Assembly (NCBI RefSeq): GCF_036711975.1
Contig: NC_091966.1
Coordinates: forward strand, 8,873,501 to 8,937,500
Direction of reading: 5' to 3'
Length of the DNA stretch: 64,000 nt
Source of the DNA: Onthophagus taurus
Lineage: Eukaryota; Arthropoda; Insecta; Coleoptera; Scarabaeidae
Positions 1 through 13,600 of this stretch are shown piece after piece. Position 1 is the stretch's first letter. Every line of letters begins with the position of its first letter. A model generated the notes under the pieces. That model ran no database searches. It saw only the letters and a program-made list of their open reading frames with translations, and was not told where the DNA came from. The translations under genes were made by a program, and so were the position numbers.

Positions 1-573
1 ATGATTGAGTTGATTTTCGAAAATGAACAATTTTGATGTTTAATCGATTTAGAGCTTATAAATAAAAAATGGTAATAATTGGGTTCACTCTTGTTATGAA
101 TATAGTCTTTATGGTCCATTACTAAGGTTTTATGTATAAAAAGTTTTTCCCCATCGCTTTTAGTTTTTAAGTTATTATTGAGTTAATTTTCGAAAATCAA
201 CAATTTTGATGTTTAATCGATTTAGAGCTTGTAAATAAAAAATAGTAATAATTGGGTTCAATCTTGTTATGGATTTAGTCTTTATGGTCCATTACTAAGG
301 TTTTATGTATAAAAAGTATTTCCCCATCGCTTTTAGTTTTTGAGTTATGATTGAGTTAATTTTCGGAAATCAAGAATTTTGATGTTTAATCGATTTGTAG
401 CTTATAAATAAAAAATAGTAATAATTGGGTTCAATCTTTTTATGGATCTAGTCTTTATGGTCCATTACTAAGGTTTTATGTATAAAAAATATTTCCCCAT
501 CGCTTTTAGTTTATGAGTTAGGATTGAGTTAATTTTCGAAAATCAACAATGTTGACGTTTAATCGATTTAGAG
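1..573. repeat. 173-bp tandem repeat (about 3.3 copies) in a Pc intron
   Basis: The motif ATTGAGTT recurs at 4, 177, 350 and 523, an exact 173-bp spacing. The copies differ by scattered substitutions. The array enters from the left edge and the last copy is cut off at 573, where a small transposon-like sequence starts. The period is close to one nucleosome repeat, as in many insect satellites. It contains no coding potential. The total array length is unknown because it runs off the window. Confidence 0.93.
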
Positions 574-760
574 CAGTGGTCTCCACTAATTTTTGATCAA
601 AATTGACTTTTTATATAAATGTCTTGCCAAGATCGACCGAAGGGTTTAAAGTAACCTTCCTTTTTTTTCCTCTGAGGCCCAGATATAAATATTTCAGATT
701 CATGATTTTCTTGGCGATCGACTCAAAACTGCTTTGCGATCGACGTTATGGACACCACTG
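574..760. mobile_element. hAT-like MITE with short terminal inverted repeats
   Basis: The block starts CAGTGGTCTCCA and ends TGGACACCACTG, near-perfect inverted ends of the CAGTGG type common in hAT elements. The flanking octamers (ATTTAGAG and ATCTATAA) agree at five of eight positions, so any target duplication is decayed. At 187 bp with no reading frame it is non-autonomous. It interrupts the last copy of the 173-bp tandem repeat. Confidence 0.55.
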
Positions 761-1299
761 ATCTATAATATGGCGCCCCTAAACATCTTTGCTAAAATCG
801 TACATCTTTCCTGATATTATATCATGATATCTCTAATCATCTATTTTTCAATATTGTTCTTCACCGGCATACTTTATATTCTAGTCTATATTGGTCTTAA
901 AGACATGTGACATGCTTATAACCACAGTCCAAAATTTGGCCAGACAAGCTGGTTTCAGGAAACACTATAGTTGTGCTTCCGCGTTGTTTGATCTAAATGG
1001 TGTCATCTTTAGGTTTCTTGATAAGTGAACTCAAAAACTTCAAGAATTAATAAATCATGATCTGTTGTTATTAAAATTGTGTTACAAATGAATTAGTAGT
1101 ATTAGTAGGTTCTGCAGCCTAACTGCCATGAATTGGTGATTTTCATTGATGGACTTTTTGCACCCTGAAAATTCTTTATGATGCACTTATTTGATTTATT
1201 TTCAATTAATATATCTTATGGTTCAAAGACTCAATGCAAAATTTTATTAATTAAAATTATTGTTTCAATTTTTATTAATTTTTATTATTTTTTTAAAAG
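761..1299 (+). other. Intron of Pc, no recognisable feature
   Basis: AT-rich sequence ending in a T-rich tract and the splice acceptor AAAAG at 1295-1299. I found no exon for the N-terminal half of the chromodomain here, so that exon must lie left of the window. Confidence 0.6.
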
Positions 1300-2196
1300 G
1301 GTGTGGTGGAATATTACGTAAAATGGAAAGGTTGGGGTCCAAAACACAATACTTGGGAACCAGAAGAAAATATTTTAGACGTTCGCTTGATAGATTTATA
1401 CGAACGTTCACAAAGAAATGAAGGCGCCAAACGAGGTCCTAAAAGAAAACATCCGGATCGTTCTCAAACGACAGAAGAAGAAGTTCGACAAAGTGGTGAA
1501 GAAAGTCAAGATGAATCTACGCATTCTGTTAAAAAATCACCAGAATTACCAGCTTTAGAAGACGACGATACTCGCGTTGACGAAGATTTGGATACTCAAG
1601 ATGCAAAATCTGTTGATACAGATAACGAAAATAATAGTTCGAGTAGTGAAGATCGAAGACCAATTTTGGAGCGCTTAGAACCAACTAAACGTAAAGCGGA
1701 AGTTTTATCGAAAGAATCCGGTAAAACGGGGATTAAAATAACGACGAGTCCGACGGTTAGTAGTCCTCCACCTTTGAAAATCTCTAAGATTCATAAGGAA
1801 GAGGAGGATGCTTCAAATTTAGCGGTTTTACCAGCTACGACACCTAAATCTAACGCTGATAAAAAACCGAATGCTTTAGAAGGCTCTTTACCACATAGTA
1901 CACTAAAAGAACCTGCTTCTCCAAAACCAATCGCTTCTAGAACAAACGATAAACAACAAGAGAAAAAACCAGAAGTTAAACATAAAAATACCAGCCATAA
2001 AACTGAAAATGGTCATAATAGTGGAGAAATTGAAAATAATGTTCCGCAACTAACCAGCCCTGGAGCCGATTATTGGTTAGCAAGAAATCCTTTAGCTGAT
2101 CAAGTATTTATTACTGACGTTACAGTTAATTTAAATACGGTTACTATAAGGGAATGTAAGACTGGGAAAGGATTTTTTAGTGGAGAGACTGCGTGA
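1300..2196 (+). CDS. Pc: Polycomb (chromobox protein), last coding exon
   Basis: Reads methylated histone H3 (H3K27me3) as a core subunit of canonical Polycomb repressive complex 1 in the nucleus. The exon opens in phase 0 after a T-rich tract and AG. Its first codons ([12 protein letters not shown]) continue the chromodomain after the beta strand that an upstream exon outside the window must encode. The Trp residues of KWKGW form part of the aromatic cage in known Pc structures. A basic, AT-hook-like stretch (KRGPKRKH) and a long Ser/Glu/Lys-rich linker follow. The C terminus ([17 protein letters not shown], then GFF) is the Pc box that binds RING1/Sce. The stop is TGA at 2194-2196. The GTG at 1303 is an internal valine, not a start. 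The gene is convergent with LRRFIP. Assignment as Pc rather than another chromobox protein rests on the combination of chromodomain and C-terminal Pc box. Confidence 0.93.
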   Translation, partial: GVVEYYVKWKGWGPKHNTWEPEENILDVRLIDLYERSQRNEGAKRGPKRKHPDRSQTTEEEVRQSGEESQDESTHSVKKSPELPALEDDDTRVDEDLDTQDAKSVDTDNENNSSSSEDRRPILERLEPTKRKAEVLSKESGKTGIKITTSPTVSSPPPLKISKIHKEEEDASNLAVLPATTPKSNADKKPNALEGSLPHSTLKEPASPKPIASRTNDKQQEKKPEVKHKNTSHKTENGHNSGEIENNVPQLTSPGADYWLARNPLADQVFITDVTVNLNTVTIRECKTGKGFFSGETA

Positions 2197-4628
2197 AGAT
2201 TCTTTTTATAATTAGATAAATAAGAGAAAGCGAAGATAGAACGGGTTTAACTCTGTTATCAATCTTTTTTTAGTCGCTAAAATAAAATTAATTTTTATAT
2301 TAGGCATAATGATAATTACATTAAATGAAGATGTAATTCTGTATTTATTTTTATATTGAATTGACGGTTAAATAGATTAATAGTTGAGATTAAGTGTAGT
2401 TTAAGAAATTATGATACTTTCAAAGTATTCTTATTTGATTTTTTTTATATAATTTATTCATTAAGGCTTTTTAACCATACAAAGTAAATCAATTAACTGA
2501 CTTTTTTTAAATAAATAAATTAAATCGCTCGGTTGAATCACTTTGTATATAATACTTCGTTTTTATCCAATACTTTGAAGATATCATAAAAAAATGAAAG
2601 AATCTATTTTGTGAATCATGTACTATAAAAAAAAATGATACCTGTAATTAGCAAAAAATGATGTAAAATTGTAAATAGATAAATTTTAGATTTTTCTCAA
2701 TCAATAAACCAAATTAAACTTTAATTATGATGAATTTAAAGTAATTAATTAAATTGGAATTATTATTATTGCATGATTTATTTGAACGAAAATAAATTAA
2801 TGTTTTGTGTACAGGGTAAACAAAATAATTTGATTAAAATAGTATTAAATTTAATTGATAAGATTAAGATAAAATCATCGTCGATTATTAAGGCGTCTTG
2901 AAATTTATTTAAATTAACTAAAAAAAAAACTTAATTTATTATTGTACAAAGTGTTTTATCTGTTTTTTTTTCTCATTTATTTTTTGTATGTAGTAAGTGT
3001 TTTGTTAAAGTTGCTCCTGTTTTTAACGCTTATTTTTAGAAACGTAACGTAGCGTTTCGTTTAATTATTTAACTTATTAAGTTTTAACTTATTCTTTAAT
3101 TCCCCACGCTAGAATTTAAGTATAAACCTGAATTTGTAAATAATCTTAATAATTGGCGCTTATTGAGCGGCCAATAAATCCATTTTGTACATACAATTTT
3201 ATTGTTGCAGTAGATGAGTAGAATTAATTGCCTAACAAAACACACACAGAAAAGGAATATTTCAGACTTACAATTAGTTTATATAAGACAGTTATAAAAT
3301 AGTTATTATTGAATAACTGTTTATTAAATAATATTTATTAAATAGTTATTAAAAATGGAAACAATTCTCTACAATTCTTCACTTGATTAATTCATTATTT
3401 TTCAAGCAATAGAATTAAAATCATGTCTGATATTTAAAGTTGAATAAAATTTTTTTGAAACAATTTTATTTGTTTTTATATCCATACTAAATTAACTTAT
3501 TACAAGGACAGTTAAATCTAAAACTGGTATTTCTTTTGTAATCCAGAAAATGACGTCAGTATTAGAGCAATACGTCACGTAGTGTTAACTATTGTTGTTT
3601 GCTGTGTGTAAACCTGAAACTTTTTAGTTTTAATTGTTATTCAACGCTAGATTGTTGTATATCTTCATTGAACTAACACTAGAACTAGAAGCATTTGTAA
3701 CATTTTAGTGTTAGTTCTAGTGCTGGTTCTATATTTTTATTGAACTAGAAATATTCGAGTTTAGCAGTCTTGAGATGCACAGCTAAACTAACAACATTAC
3801 AAAACACAAATGGAATAAATTATATTTTTATAATTAATGAAGGGGTGGTTAATATTTAATGATTTAATAAAAATCTTATCTATAGTTTACTAATTTATTG
3901 TGTTAAAAATACACACCTGCAACAACATAGGTTTATAGCTATACAATCTTTCCATATTTTTTTCGTCTGCTCAACTTTTCCCCACAAAAAAAAAAGGAAA
4001 TGAAAAAATTATTGGTACGGATACGTCCTGAGTTTCCTACTCGCATTATCTATAATATTTACAAGTATAAAATTAATTACAAACTAAATAAATAATATAA
4101 AACAGTTAAGTGTGTAATATAAAACAATTTTTTTTAAACATAAAAAATATATTATGTATAAAGATATGATACAACTCCGGGACTTTTTTATTTACTTTTA
4201 GCTTTATACAAAAAGATAATTATAATATTAAAAAAAACGAAAAGTGACACCTTTGTTAATTAATTTATACAACAAATAAGATTTGCGGTTGTGATACTTT
4301 TTTATTTTTAATTATTTTAGTTATGATTAAAATGTTTCAATAAGAAAAATTAAGTGGGAACATTAATTACAAATAAAATTATTTACAACAAAAAAAAAAC
4401 CTATAAGACTCTTTGTCTTATTATTTCAATTAATTTTTTTTTGAGCAACATATTTTTTTTTATCTTTTTTCTTTTAGATTTTTTATCTTTTACATTGAAG
4501 ATTTACACAAACGTTCTTGTTTAGCGAAAGTGGATCAGGCACGGTGAGATATTTCCCTTTTATTTTTCATAAAACATTTTTCTTTTTATTTCATATTTTT
4601 ATACGTCCAACTATTTCTCCGTTGATTG
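2197..4628. other. Pc 3' UTR and convergent intergenic space
   Basis: AT-rich non-coding DNA between two convergent genes. Candidate poly(A) signals for Pc include AATAAA at 2703-2708 and 3173-3178, so the UTR length is uncertain. TTTATT signals usable on the minus strand for LRRFIP occur near 4190 and 4300. Around 3667-3735 there is a short direct and inverted repetition of the words AACACTAGAACTA and TAGTTCTAGT. No coding sequence was seen. Confidence 0.5.
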
Positions 4629-7600
4629 TCAAAGCTCTTTCAAAAGTGCTGATTTCGCGTTTTTCAATTTGTCTAGTCGCTTTAACAAGTGCGTATTCGA
4701 CGTTTCTAACTCCTCCGCTCTATTCATCGCTTCTCGAGCCTGTAACAGTCAAATTCAAAAACTAATTAGTTTAAATGATATGATTTGTAACCTTTTTCAA
4801 GCTGCACAAAGCTTAAAGATTCTTAAAAAAGGCTAAGAAAGAAATTTAAGAACAAAAAAAAAACATAAACAACATGAATTAAGCAAAAATATAAAAATAT
4901 TTTTTTCTGCTAGTTTTGTCCCCTACAAAAACATGTTTTTGTACATTAAAAAAACAAACCCTTTTACAAAATAAAACAATTCAAGTAGTTTTTAAACATG
5001 GAGGTTCAGATCGAAGTTAAAAATAGATTCAAAGCGATCGAGATCAATTTCTTTTGATCTTTAAATCATTTTGAGACACATAGCTAATAGCTGATTTAAA
5101 TTATTTTTTTTAAGTGTTATCTACCTCTAGAATCATCGCATATACTTTCATCATCAAATGAACTAGCAGTAGTATTTAACGAGTCCTGAAAAAAAAATAA
5201 TAAACGCGGTTTAAAAGAAAATTAATAAAGCTATATCGACAGCCAAAAAAAAAATGAACTTGCAAAAATAATAATTTTAAACAACAATAACTATTAATAC
5301 CTCTCTTTGAAGCTTCCGTTTTTCCGATTTGAGCGCTTCTTCCGATTTTTCAGACATTTCCGCCGCGGCTTTATACCGAATCACTTGACTTTCCAATCTC
5401 GCCACGTTCGCCTGAAGAGTTGCGACATCTTGTTCCGCTTTTTGTGAACGAAATTTATATTCAGCAAGTTGTTTTGAGACTTCTCCTAAAAAAAAAAGAT
5501 GAATCAAGATAATAATTTAAGATAAGATTTATGAAAATAATTGTTTTACTTTGCATATCCATCATGTCAAAATCTGCTTCGGATGTTGGACCATTTAGAG
5601 TAATGCCAGACGCGTTTGATTTTCTTCTTTTACTCCTTTCCTCTTCCAATTCTAAACGTAGATGACTTATTTGATCTTGAAGTTCGCTTTTTTCTTTGGC
5701 AAAACGAGCCAACCGGACATCTAAATAAATTTCAAGCAATAACTTGAGTTGTAATCTTATTTGTAAACATTTTTTAATGTGTGGTTTTTTTAAGTTAACG
5801 GAATAGTGAAAAAGTTTTCAAATAAAAACATTAACAAAAAGGTATGATTAAATGAAACCAAATAAACAAAGGTTTAAAATTTCAAATAAAAGATAAATTC
5901 AAGTTAAATGTTAATCGATTATTAGAAGAGAAATGCAATTGCGTTCAAGAGCTCCTTAATAAAGAGAGACTCCAATTTGACGAGGAATAATTATGGAGGA
6001 GTAAATCCATAGTTTACAGATACGAAGGACATATAATAGAAAAGACCATGTACCTTGAATTTGTGGATAAAGAAATGATGTTACTATTCAGCTCGTGAAG
6101 ATTTCATTGTTAATCTTCTAAACTAAACTAATAAAACAACTATGGGAATTAAGAAATCGCTCAGTTATAGACATAGTCCTTATCTACAACACCATTTTAT
6201 AGCATAACATATGATAAGTCAAAAAATCGACTTATTAGGTTGTTCCATTCAAAAGACAATAGACTCAATCCAAAAAAAAAAGGACAACCTCGTTTTAATT
6301 ATTTATACTCTTTCCATATATTAACAACCACAGTCAGAGTCGAGTTGTCAGAGTCACAATGAAACAATTAATTCCTCTAACGCTAACCTTACACAAATAA
6401 TAAATGTGCGGCAATATTTTACTGGCATTTTAGCAAAGAAATGTAATAAGTTATTTTAAATGAGTTCGTTTTCACGACTGTAAAAACGCAGATATTCCAT
6501 GTGAGACGTTCGCGCAGTGTGTCTCTCTGGCATTTTAAGTGAATACGTTAAATCAAGTGGTATCGTGTGCACAAGTGTGGAGCTCAACGTGTTCAACATA
6601 AGTCAAGTAGTTCGATAGATATAAACTTATTTCCGCAATTGAATATCGAGTAAATTTATTACTATTTTTTAATCATTGAAATATATATTATTTGGTACAA
6701 ATTGACCGAGATATATCGTGGCTTGGAAACCTATTAATAACAGCTGGTGGACAATGACAATGGTGTAAGAATAATTATTAATAATCAATTATATTTAACT
6801 CTATGACAATAATGGTTGTAGCAGTAATCCACTTTAAAACATTTATACATTTATAATTCGTGTAACCTAGATGCTGTATGAGGATTCAATCTTAGTGTTG
6901 ATGAGAAGCAAGAACATTGATCAATGACCAAAAACAGTACAGAAGTTAAACTATATTTCCATGGTGCCTTCATAGAAGAGAAGATATCGTCACCTAAGAA
7001 TTATTTTGAAGCATGTCCAAATCTTACTATGTGTAACTGTATTATATGTACCAATAATAACAGAGCATGTAACCACGACTTGATACCACTAATCTTAACA
7101 TGAATTTAGAAATAGCTGTAGTCTAAATGATGTTATACTAAATCCAAATCACTGTTTTGTAGACGAAAGAGACTTGGTTAAAAATAATTCTCAGGTGACT
7201 ATATGACAAAACAAACCTAAACCTTAAATGCAACCCTTCACTGCTCGAAATTTAGTAATATAAGTGCATCAAATGTTTGTAAAATGTCAACACCGTTAAG
7301 TTGTGTTAATTAATTCTTGACATGTTTTACATGAATCTTCGTGTTAGTTTTAGTGTCAGTCTTTTAATTTAAAGTATTTTGGGCACCTTGGTTATTGGTT
7401 GTGTCCTCAGAAACAATAATGAAGAATCTAGATGATATGCGGAAAATTTATGCCTTACATACATATATGTAGAACGTGTAAAAACAAATAAATCAGCGCC
7501 GATGCAGATCAAACTTAATTTACATGGTACATTCTTTCCAAACTGCCTAAATAAGTAATAAAGATTTTTTGGAATTGTGATGCATCAATCAGTTCTATCA

Positions 7601-10600
7601 ATCAGTACTAGATAGTGTTAATGTATGAACAGTATTGGATTTAACCAGCTTGTCAAAGGGCAAATAAAATGCAGGAATTTCTAGGGTTATCCGAAAATGT
7701 CTAAAAATGTTCCGTAATTTCTAAGAGTTCTTAAGGATTTAAACGTATTTTCGGGGATTCCTAGAAATTTTTCAAACACTTTTAGAGAACTTATAAGATT
7801 TTTCAAGAAAGTTTCAAAGAAATCTAAGAAATTACACAGAGATTTATAACATCAAGTTTCTAAGGTATTTTTAAAGATTTCCATAGAATTATGGATTGTC
7901 AAGAATATCCAGAATATTAAAGCTTTTACATTTCCTAAAATTTCCATACATATCTAAAGTCCACCACAAATATTTACAAATTTTTAAATTTATCTAAAAA
8001 GGAAAATAACACATTCCTCATTGATTAATCATGTTTAATCGACGTTTCGAGCTGTTATAAGCCCATCATCAGGATTTTAATATAAATCTAAAAGAATAAT
8101 TAAAATTTTAAGCAAAAAACAACGACGAAACATTTACAACTAATACATTTAATGTTTCGTTGTTGTTTTTTGCTTAAAATTGTAATTGTTCTTTTAAATT
8201 TAGATTAAAATCCTGATGATGGGCTTATAACAGCTCGAAACGTCGATTAAACATGTTTAATTAAACATGATTAATCAATGAGGAATGTATTATTTCCCTG
8301 CGAAATTATCCTTATAATAATAAACAAATCCTCGTAATTAAAACCCTATATTTATCCAAAAATTTTCGTAGGATTTGTCAGAATTTATGGATTTCTATGC
8401 ACTTCTAGAGTAGTTTAAGGTTTTAAGAGAACTTTAGGTTTTAAATATATTTTTAACGATTTTCTGGGATACTTAGACCTTTCCAAGGTGCTTAAACATA
8501 TATGCCGCCCACCTTTCTCCAGTCCTCTTAATATTTCTTAATAGTAGAAATTATGAACTATTAATAAACATATATGGAAATTATATTTCTTGAAGATTTT
8601 CAATAATTTATGTATCAAAGAAGAGCAATGCTATCTCTATCACGCATGTACATAATTAAATATACAGGGTGTGTCAAATGTCTGAAATATAGCCAATAAC
8701 TTCGCCATGTGGTTTTAAAGAAAAATGTTTCAAATACAAATTTCTTTATTAATCGTGGCGCACTTTTTGGCGATATTTGCTTGTTTGTATTGTTTTTTGT
8801 TTCGTTGCTATGGCAACCAACATTGTTACTTTAAATGGGATGCATAAATTTTCTTTGCACACTTTGATAGAGGATAAATCCCTCTATGCGATGAACATAT
8901 TTATAAAAAAAAAATCGAGAAAAATGCATTCTCTGAAAATATTAAATCAGCAAATTAATTGTTATAACGTTGATTGCCATAACAACGAAACAAAAAACAA
9001 TGTAAACAAGCAAATATAGCTAAAAAATGCGCCACAATTAATACAGAATTTTTTATTTGAAACATTTTTCTTTAAAACCACAAATGGCGAAGTTATTGGC
9101 TATGCTATATTCCAGACATTTGACACACACCCTGTATATACATGGTGTTTCAGGTTTTTCAGGTATTCTCTATACTTTTTAAGCAAAAAGGGTACTCTTA
9201 TCAAAATGCGCTAAAATTTATCGTTTTCAAGATAATCCGCTTTTTATTATTCGATACAGACCAATGTTTTTAGAGGATAGTTAAAATAATGTGTGACATG
9301 GAAACAAAGTAGGTAAATTACCTAATGTTTTAGTTTATTAATGTTTTTTAATCTAAATAATAAAAAAAAATTAAAGAAATTGTTGAAAATGTAAAAAAAA
9401 TTGGTTGCATAATTCTGACCGACGAATCACTGATCGAGTAATGGTATTTAAGAACAGCCTTATGTCATTACAAGCATTACGCGCCCTAGAAATTCATAAG
9501 GCATTCGAAACTCTTCTAACAGTCGTGGTGGGGTCTCTGTCGAACTCACGCAAAACTCTTCTTCTAAAGTTTCTTTGCAGTCTAACATTGTCATTATTAC
9601 GATCTACCCGTCATTATTTAGCCCTTGTTCAACTATTTGTCTATGCACTTTCACAAACACAGAAGGATGCGGATGTCTTCTATTTGGATATTTTCTCCTA
9701 TACCCTAGGGCTACTTCTGCTGAATTTCCGTTTGCAAACCCATAAACAAAATGAATATCCGCTAACGAATTTTTATTCAAAAAGCCAAAAAGTATACTGT
9801 CAGAAAAGTTATTGTTATTTTAATCCGTAAAGAATACGTTCTTTCTCATGCCAAAAAACCTCCGTATACCAAATTTGAATAGAATCGGTTGAAATACACA
9901 TGTATGTAATATTAAATAAAAATCAATTAAAAAATTTAACTTAAACACCCTGTATCTTTAAAACAAAGCGTTTGTCGACCTATGTTTATATGAAGTTTTT
10001 TGTGCTAATTTTAAAAGATCTATGGACTGTTAAAGTCCTGCTACAAAAACCTGAAACACCTGTATATACAATTAATAAGTAGCTAATATAGCAGTAATTT
10101 ATAAGTATCATAGCAAATCCAAAGGCGAAGCAGATGTTATGAATAAAAAGTTGTCAAAACAAAAACATAAAATACCTTAGCATTGGCCTCTAGCATTTAT
10201 AATCATATGTATTATTAATTTCTTATCATTTACAAACAACACAACCTAAATTTAAAAATCGTAATAATCCAATTATAATGAGAAATCATTTTCTTCCTGG
10301 TGCTATTGCATCAGAAGGACCAAAAATATGTAATGATAATAATAATAGTCATAAAGCTGACAAATAAAACTTTATTGTGGATTCTAGAGAAAAATTAAAA
10401 AACAAGAGCAGAAATTAGCTTTGTAAAAACAGCCAAGTAATTAAAGCTCCAAATCAATCGAAATTTTGGAAAAAAACAGTTTGTACCAGAATTGAATAAA
10501 AATTCATTATCACTAGGTGTCATAATAAAGAAGGGAAGTGATGTTACTTTGGACAAAAACAAGATTAGGTAGAATGTCCCAGATAACCAAGTCTATGTAT

Positions 10601-13600
10601 AAACCAACTAGAAAAAGTGAACATTAAGGTTGCATTGCTAACTCTTTATTAAATAAACCTCTCAATTCCAACCTTCCAAAAATACTATCAAAACTACTTG
10701 TAAATATTTTGTTGGATTTCCTAAAAATATAATAAATTATTATGAATTTACATCGAGGAATTAGGTGCAAGATAAAAACGTTTAAGAACTAAGAGATAAG
10801 AAATAATCCAAAGATGATAAATTTTATTATTGGAAAAAATTAAAATTTTATGAGTCAAAATATATATATAATTTCATTCAAAACAAGGAGCATCTAAGAC
10901 ACAATTCTGTGAAGAAGTTAATAATAAAAATCTATCTATATGAATGAGTTTGTCTCTATAAAATTGCATCCAGATGTTTTAAAATATAGATTGCTGAGTC
11001 GATTAAAATATTGTTAGAAGGTATAAACAATTGAATGAAATTAATAAATTTTTCATGTCGATTAAATTCTGTTAATCATAGTTGATAATCATTTCCTTTT
11101 AACCAATAAAATTAGATTGGAATAAGTTATAAAGTTAGAACGGTATTGTTGTCATTCTTTAAAAATTCTTGCTATAAAAAGGGGGTGATTCACTTCGCTA
11201 GCAATAAAGTCTGTTACAATAACTGATAATAAATAATAGACTTCTATTTTCGTTTCTATTCCCCCCTTTTTCTATCATTTTCTTTGTTATAACCTAAAAA
11301 CTGATATATTCATCATAATATTGATATAAATTTTTATCTAAAAACTTTTTAACCATTGCTTGTATATAAAACTGATATTTTAATCATTTAAAGTTAAATT
11401 TACAAGTGTTCTTACCTAAACTACCTTCACCGGCTGCCTCCAAAAGTTGTGCATTCTCCACACTCACCAAAGCCCGTTTTGGCGTACCAAGACCGTTACA
11501 AGTAGCAGCATCAGAAGTCACAGGTTGTTCGTTCACTTGGACTTCCTCTTCGCCGACGATAATTAAACCTTTTTCGGTAATTAATCTATCGCGCTCTTCC
11601 AGCTCTGCTTTCGTCACAGCCAAATCGTCGTTTAATCTTCCGTTCAATCGTTTTAATTGATCGTGTTCTCGACACTTGTCTCTATGTTCTCTACGTAATT
11701 GCGAATGTTCTTCCTCCAATTCTTCTAATCTATACAGAAAATTAATTTAAAAAAACGTGCTAACATAATTTTTTTTTTGTATTTACCTGTCTTTAAGTAG
11801 TTCTAATTGATAAGTTTGCGCAGCTTTATCATTATCAAGCTGCGCATTAGCCACCATGGCTTTTCGGAATTTTTCTTCAACTTCTTTGAGTTCATGCTGT
11901 AAAGATAAATGTTGAATGAGTACTTTCGAGAGCATGATGTATAAAAAACTAGTGTTGACTACCTCTAAAACGAGTTTCGGTTGAGTAACATTGGAACGGA
12001 TTCAAAAATTTTTTGGTATAAATGTTTTTCAACACGTTCAGTTGTAGTACTTACTTTTAATTCGCGAATGCTTCCAGCGTCTTCAAGTGAATCCTCCGAA
12101 CTTCTTCTACTGGACATATACCGCGAACTTGTAGTTCTGGCAGCTCTTGCAATGGGTTCGGTAAGCATATCAAATTGTCTATCGGCGTTTTCTTCTTGTT
12201 CTTTTTGTTGTCTTTCAAGTTCTCGCATACGATATTCTCTGGCTTCCGCACGAGCTTGTCTTTTTGCCAACATACGAGCTTCAGCCTACGAATATAAAGG
12301 TAACAGCAATTATTATTATAAATTAATAGCAAGAATTAATCCGTATAAAAAAAAAAACGAATTATTGAATTTATTTACGAACCACTTTAAATGGATCGAA
12401 AGTCCAATTTAAACGGAAACACAAATCGTTGTTGAACCGCATGGCGTCGGTGTCGTCAAATGGTAGAAATCGGAAGGAGGAACGAACGTTTATAGGAAAC
12501 GGTTAGGTGAAGCTATTTACGCACTAAAAGACATGTGGCTGGCGGTCGGAACCACGCGGGGAAGAATATTGTAATAGTAAGACACGTAGAGTACGCATCG
12601 CCCTCAAAAACCGGTGAATAAACATAAAAATAGCACAATCAGCCTAAATTTACTTACGGGTCTCTTTCTAAAACTCGTTTTTAGAAATGATTTTTTTTAA
12701 TATAGAGAAAATAAAAATAGACATGTTATAACCGTGAGTCACATTTATGAAGTCACACTTTTTTGGGTATCGACGAGATACGAAATAAAATACATTTAAT
12801 ACAAGGATTTACCCACATTTTCGTTGGTTTTATCCAAAAATTGATTAATAACATCGTCCTCCACGAAAGAACAAACACTTTGCGATCGACTTGTTTTAAG
12901 TTGTTTTGAACCACCATTGAAATCAACGTTATCACGCTTTTCACAATCACCAATTATATTTGGATTAATTGCCTCGCACGTATCAATATTCTTTTTTTCT
13001 AAATTACCAAGTTTTCCTCCAATTTCTTCTAACACATGTGGTTTGGTCGGTTCCCTTGACCTTTGTAATCCGTTTACATACTCAATATTAAAATTCTCGT
13101 CCGTATCAGGACTTAAAGTATTCAATAGATCCTCTAATGAATCAGTACTGGAACTTCTCTCCATATTTAGCTTACACCAATGTGTTCTAAACAAAATATA
13201 AATTTTTAAGTCACCGTTAAAAACCTGCACCGTATCGTTTCACTTTCGAATCATTTATGTAACGTGTTTGATTTATATTTTGGGCGAAAAAATCGATAGC
13301 GAGTTATCTTGGTTAATTTTTATTTTGACACATTTGAAACAACGTTCAACGACGAGAAAGAAGGCGTAGTTCTATATAAACAACTACCTATATCTTATCT
13401 ATCCGAACAACGAGATTAACGAGATTCTGTTGGTAAAACGATGTGTACAGTTACCAAAGCAGTCAGTTGTGTACCGAGAACTTAGTTGCACTACGCGTAT
13501 GTAATTAAAAATGTATTAAAACAAAGACAGAAAAAAAAAAGAAAATATTTGTGGGTTATGCAAGAAATTAAATAACACTTTAGAGATTGCGTGTGAATGA

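Larger units (their letters stand above)
8001..8297. mobile_element. 297-bp foldback palindrome carrying inverted ribozyme motifs
   Basis: Two arms of about 115-140 bp are reverse complements, starting GGAAAATAACACATTCC on the left and ending GGAATGTATTATTTCC on the right. They flank a short centre around 8115-8150. The right arm has a small extra insertion near 8253-8266. Each arm contains one 40-nt hammerhead-like motif. The element splits a stretch of degenerate TTTC-type repeat, so it looks inserted. Related ribozyme motifs are known at the ends of Penelope-like retroelements, which may be its origin, but no reverse transcriptase is present. Confidence 0.8.

Noticed and set aside
1303..1305. 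GTG as a start codon for Polycomb
   Set aside because: It is the second codon of an exon that begins at 1300 after a splice acceptor and lies mid-chromodomain.
3660..3745. TAGTTCTAGT/ACTAGAACTA short repeats as a regulatory palindrome
   Set aside because: Only a few imperfect copies in AT-rich DNA with no supporting context.
4517..4765. Plus-strand 82-codon frame
   Set aside because: It lies opposite the LRRFIP last coding exon (4629-4739), which has a matching acceptor, phase and family similarity.
6470..6720. Possible LTR retrotransposon leader
   Set aside because: No terminal repeat, primer-binding site or polyprotein motif could be found around it.
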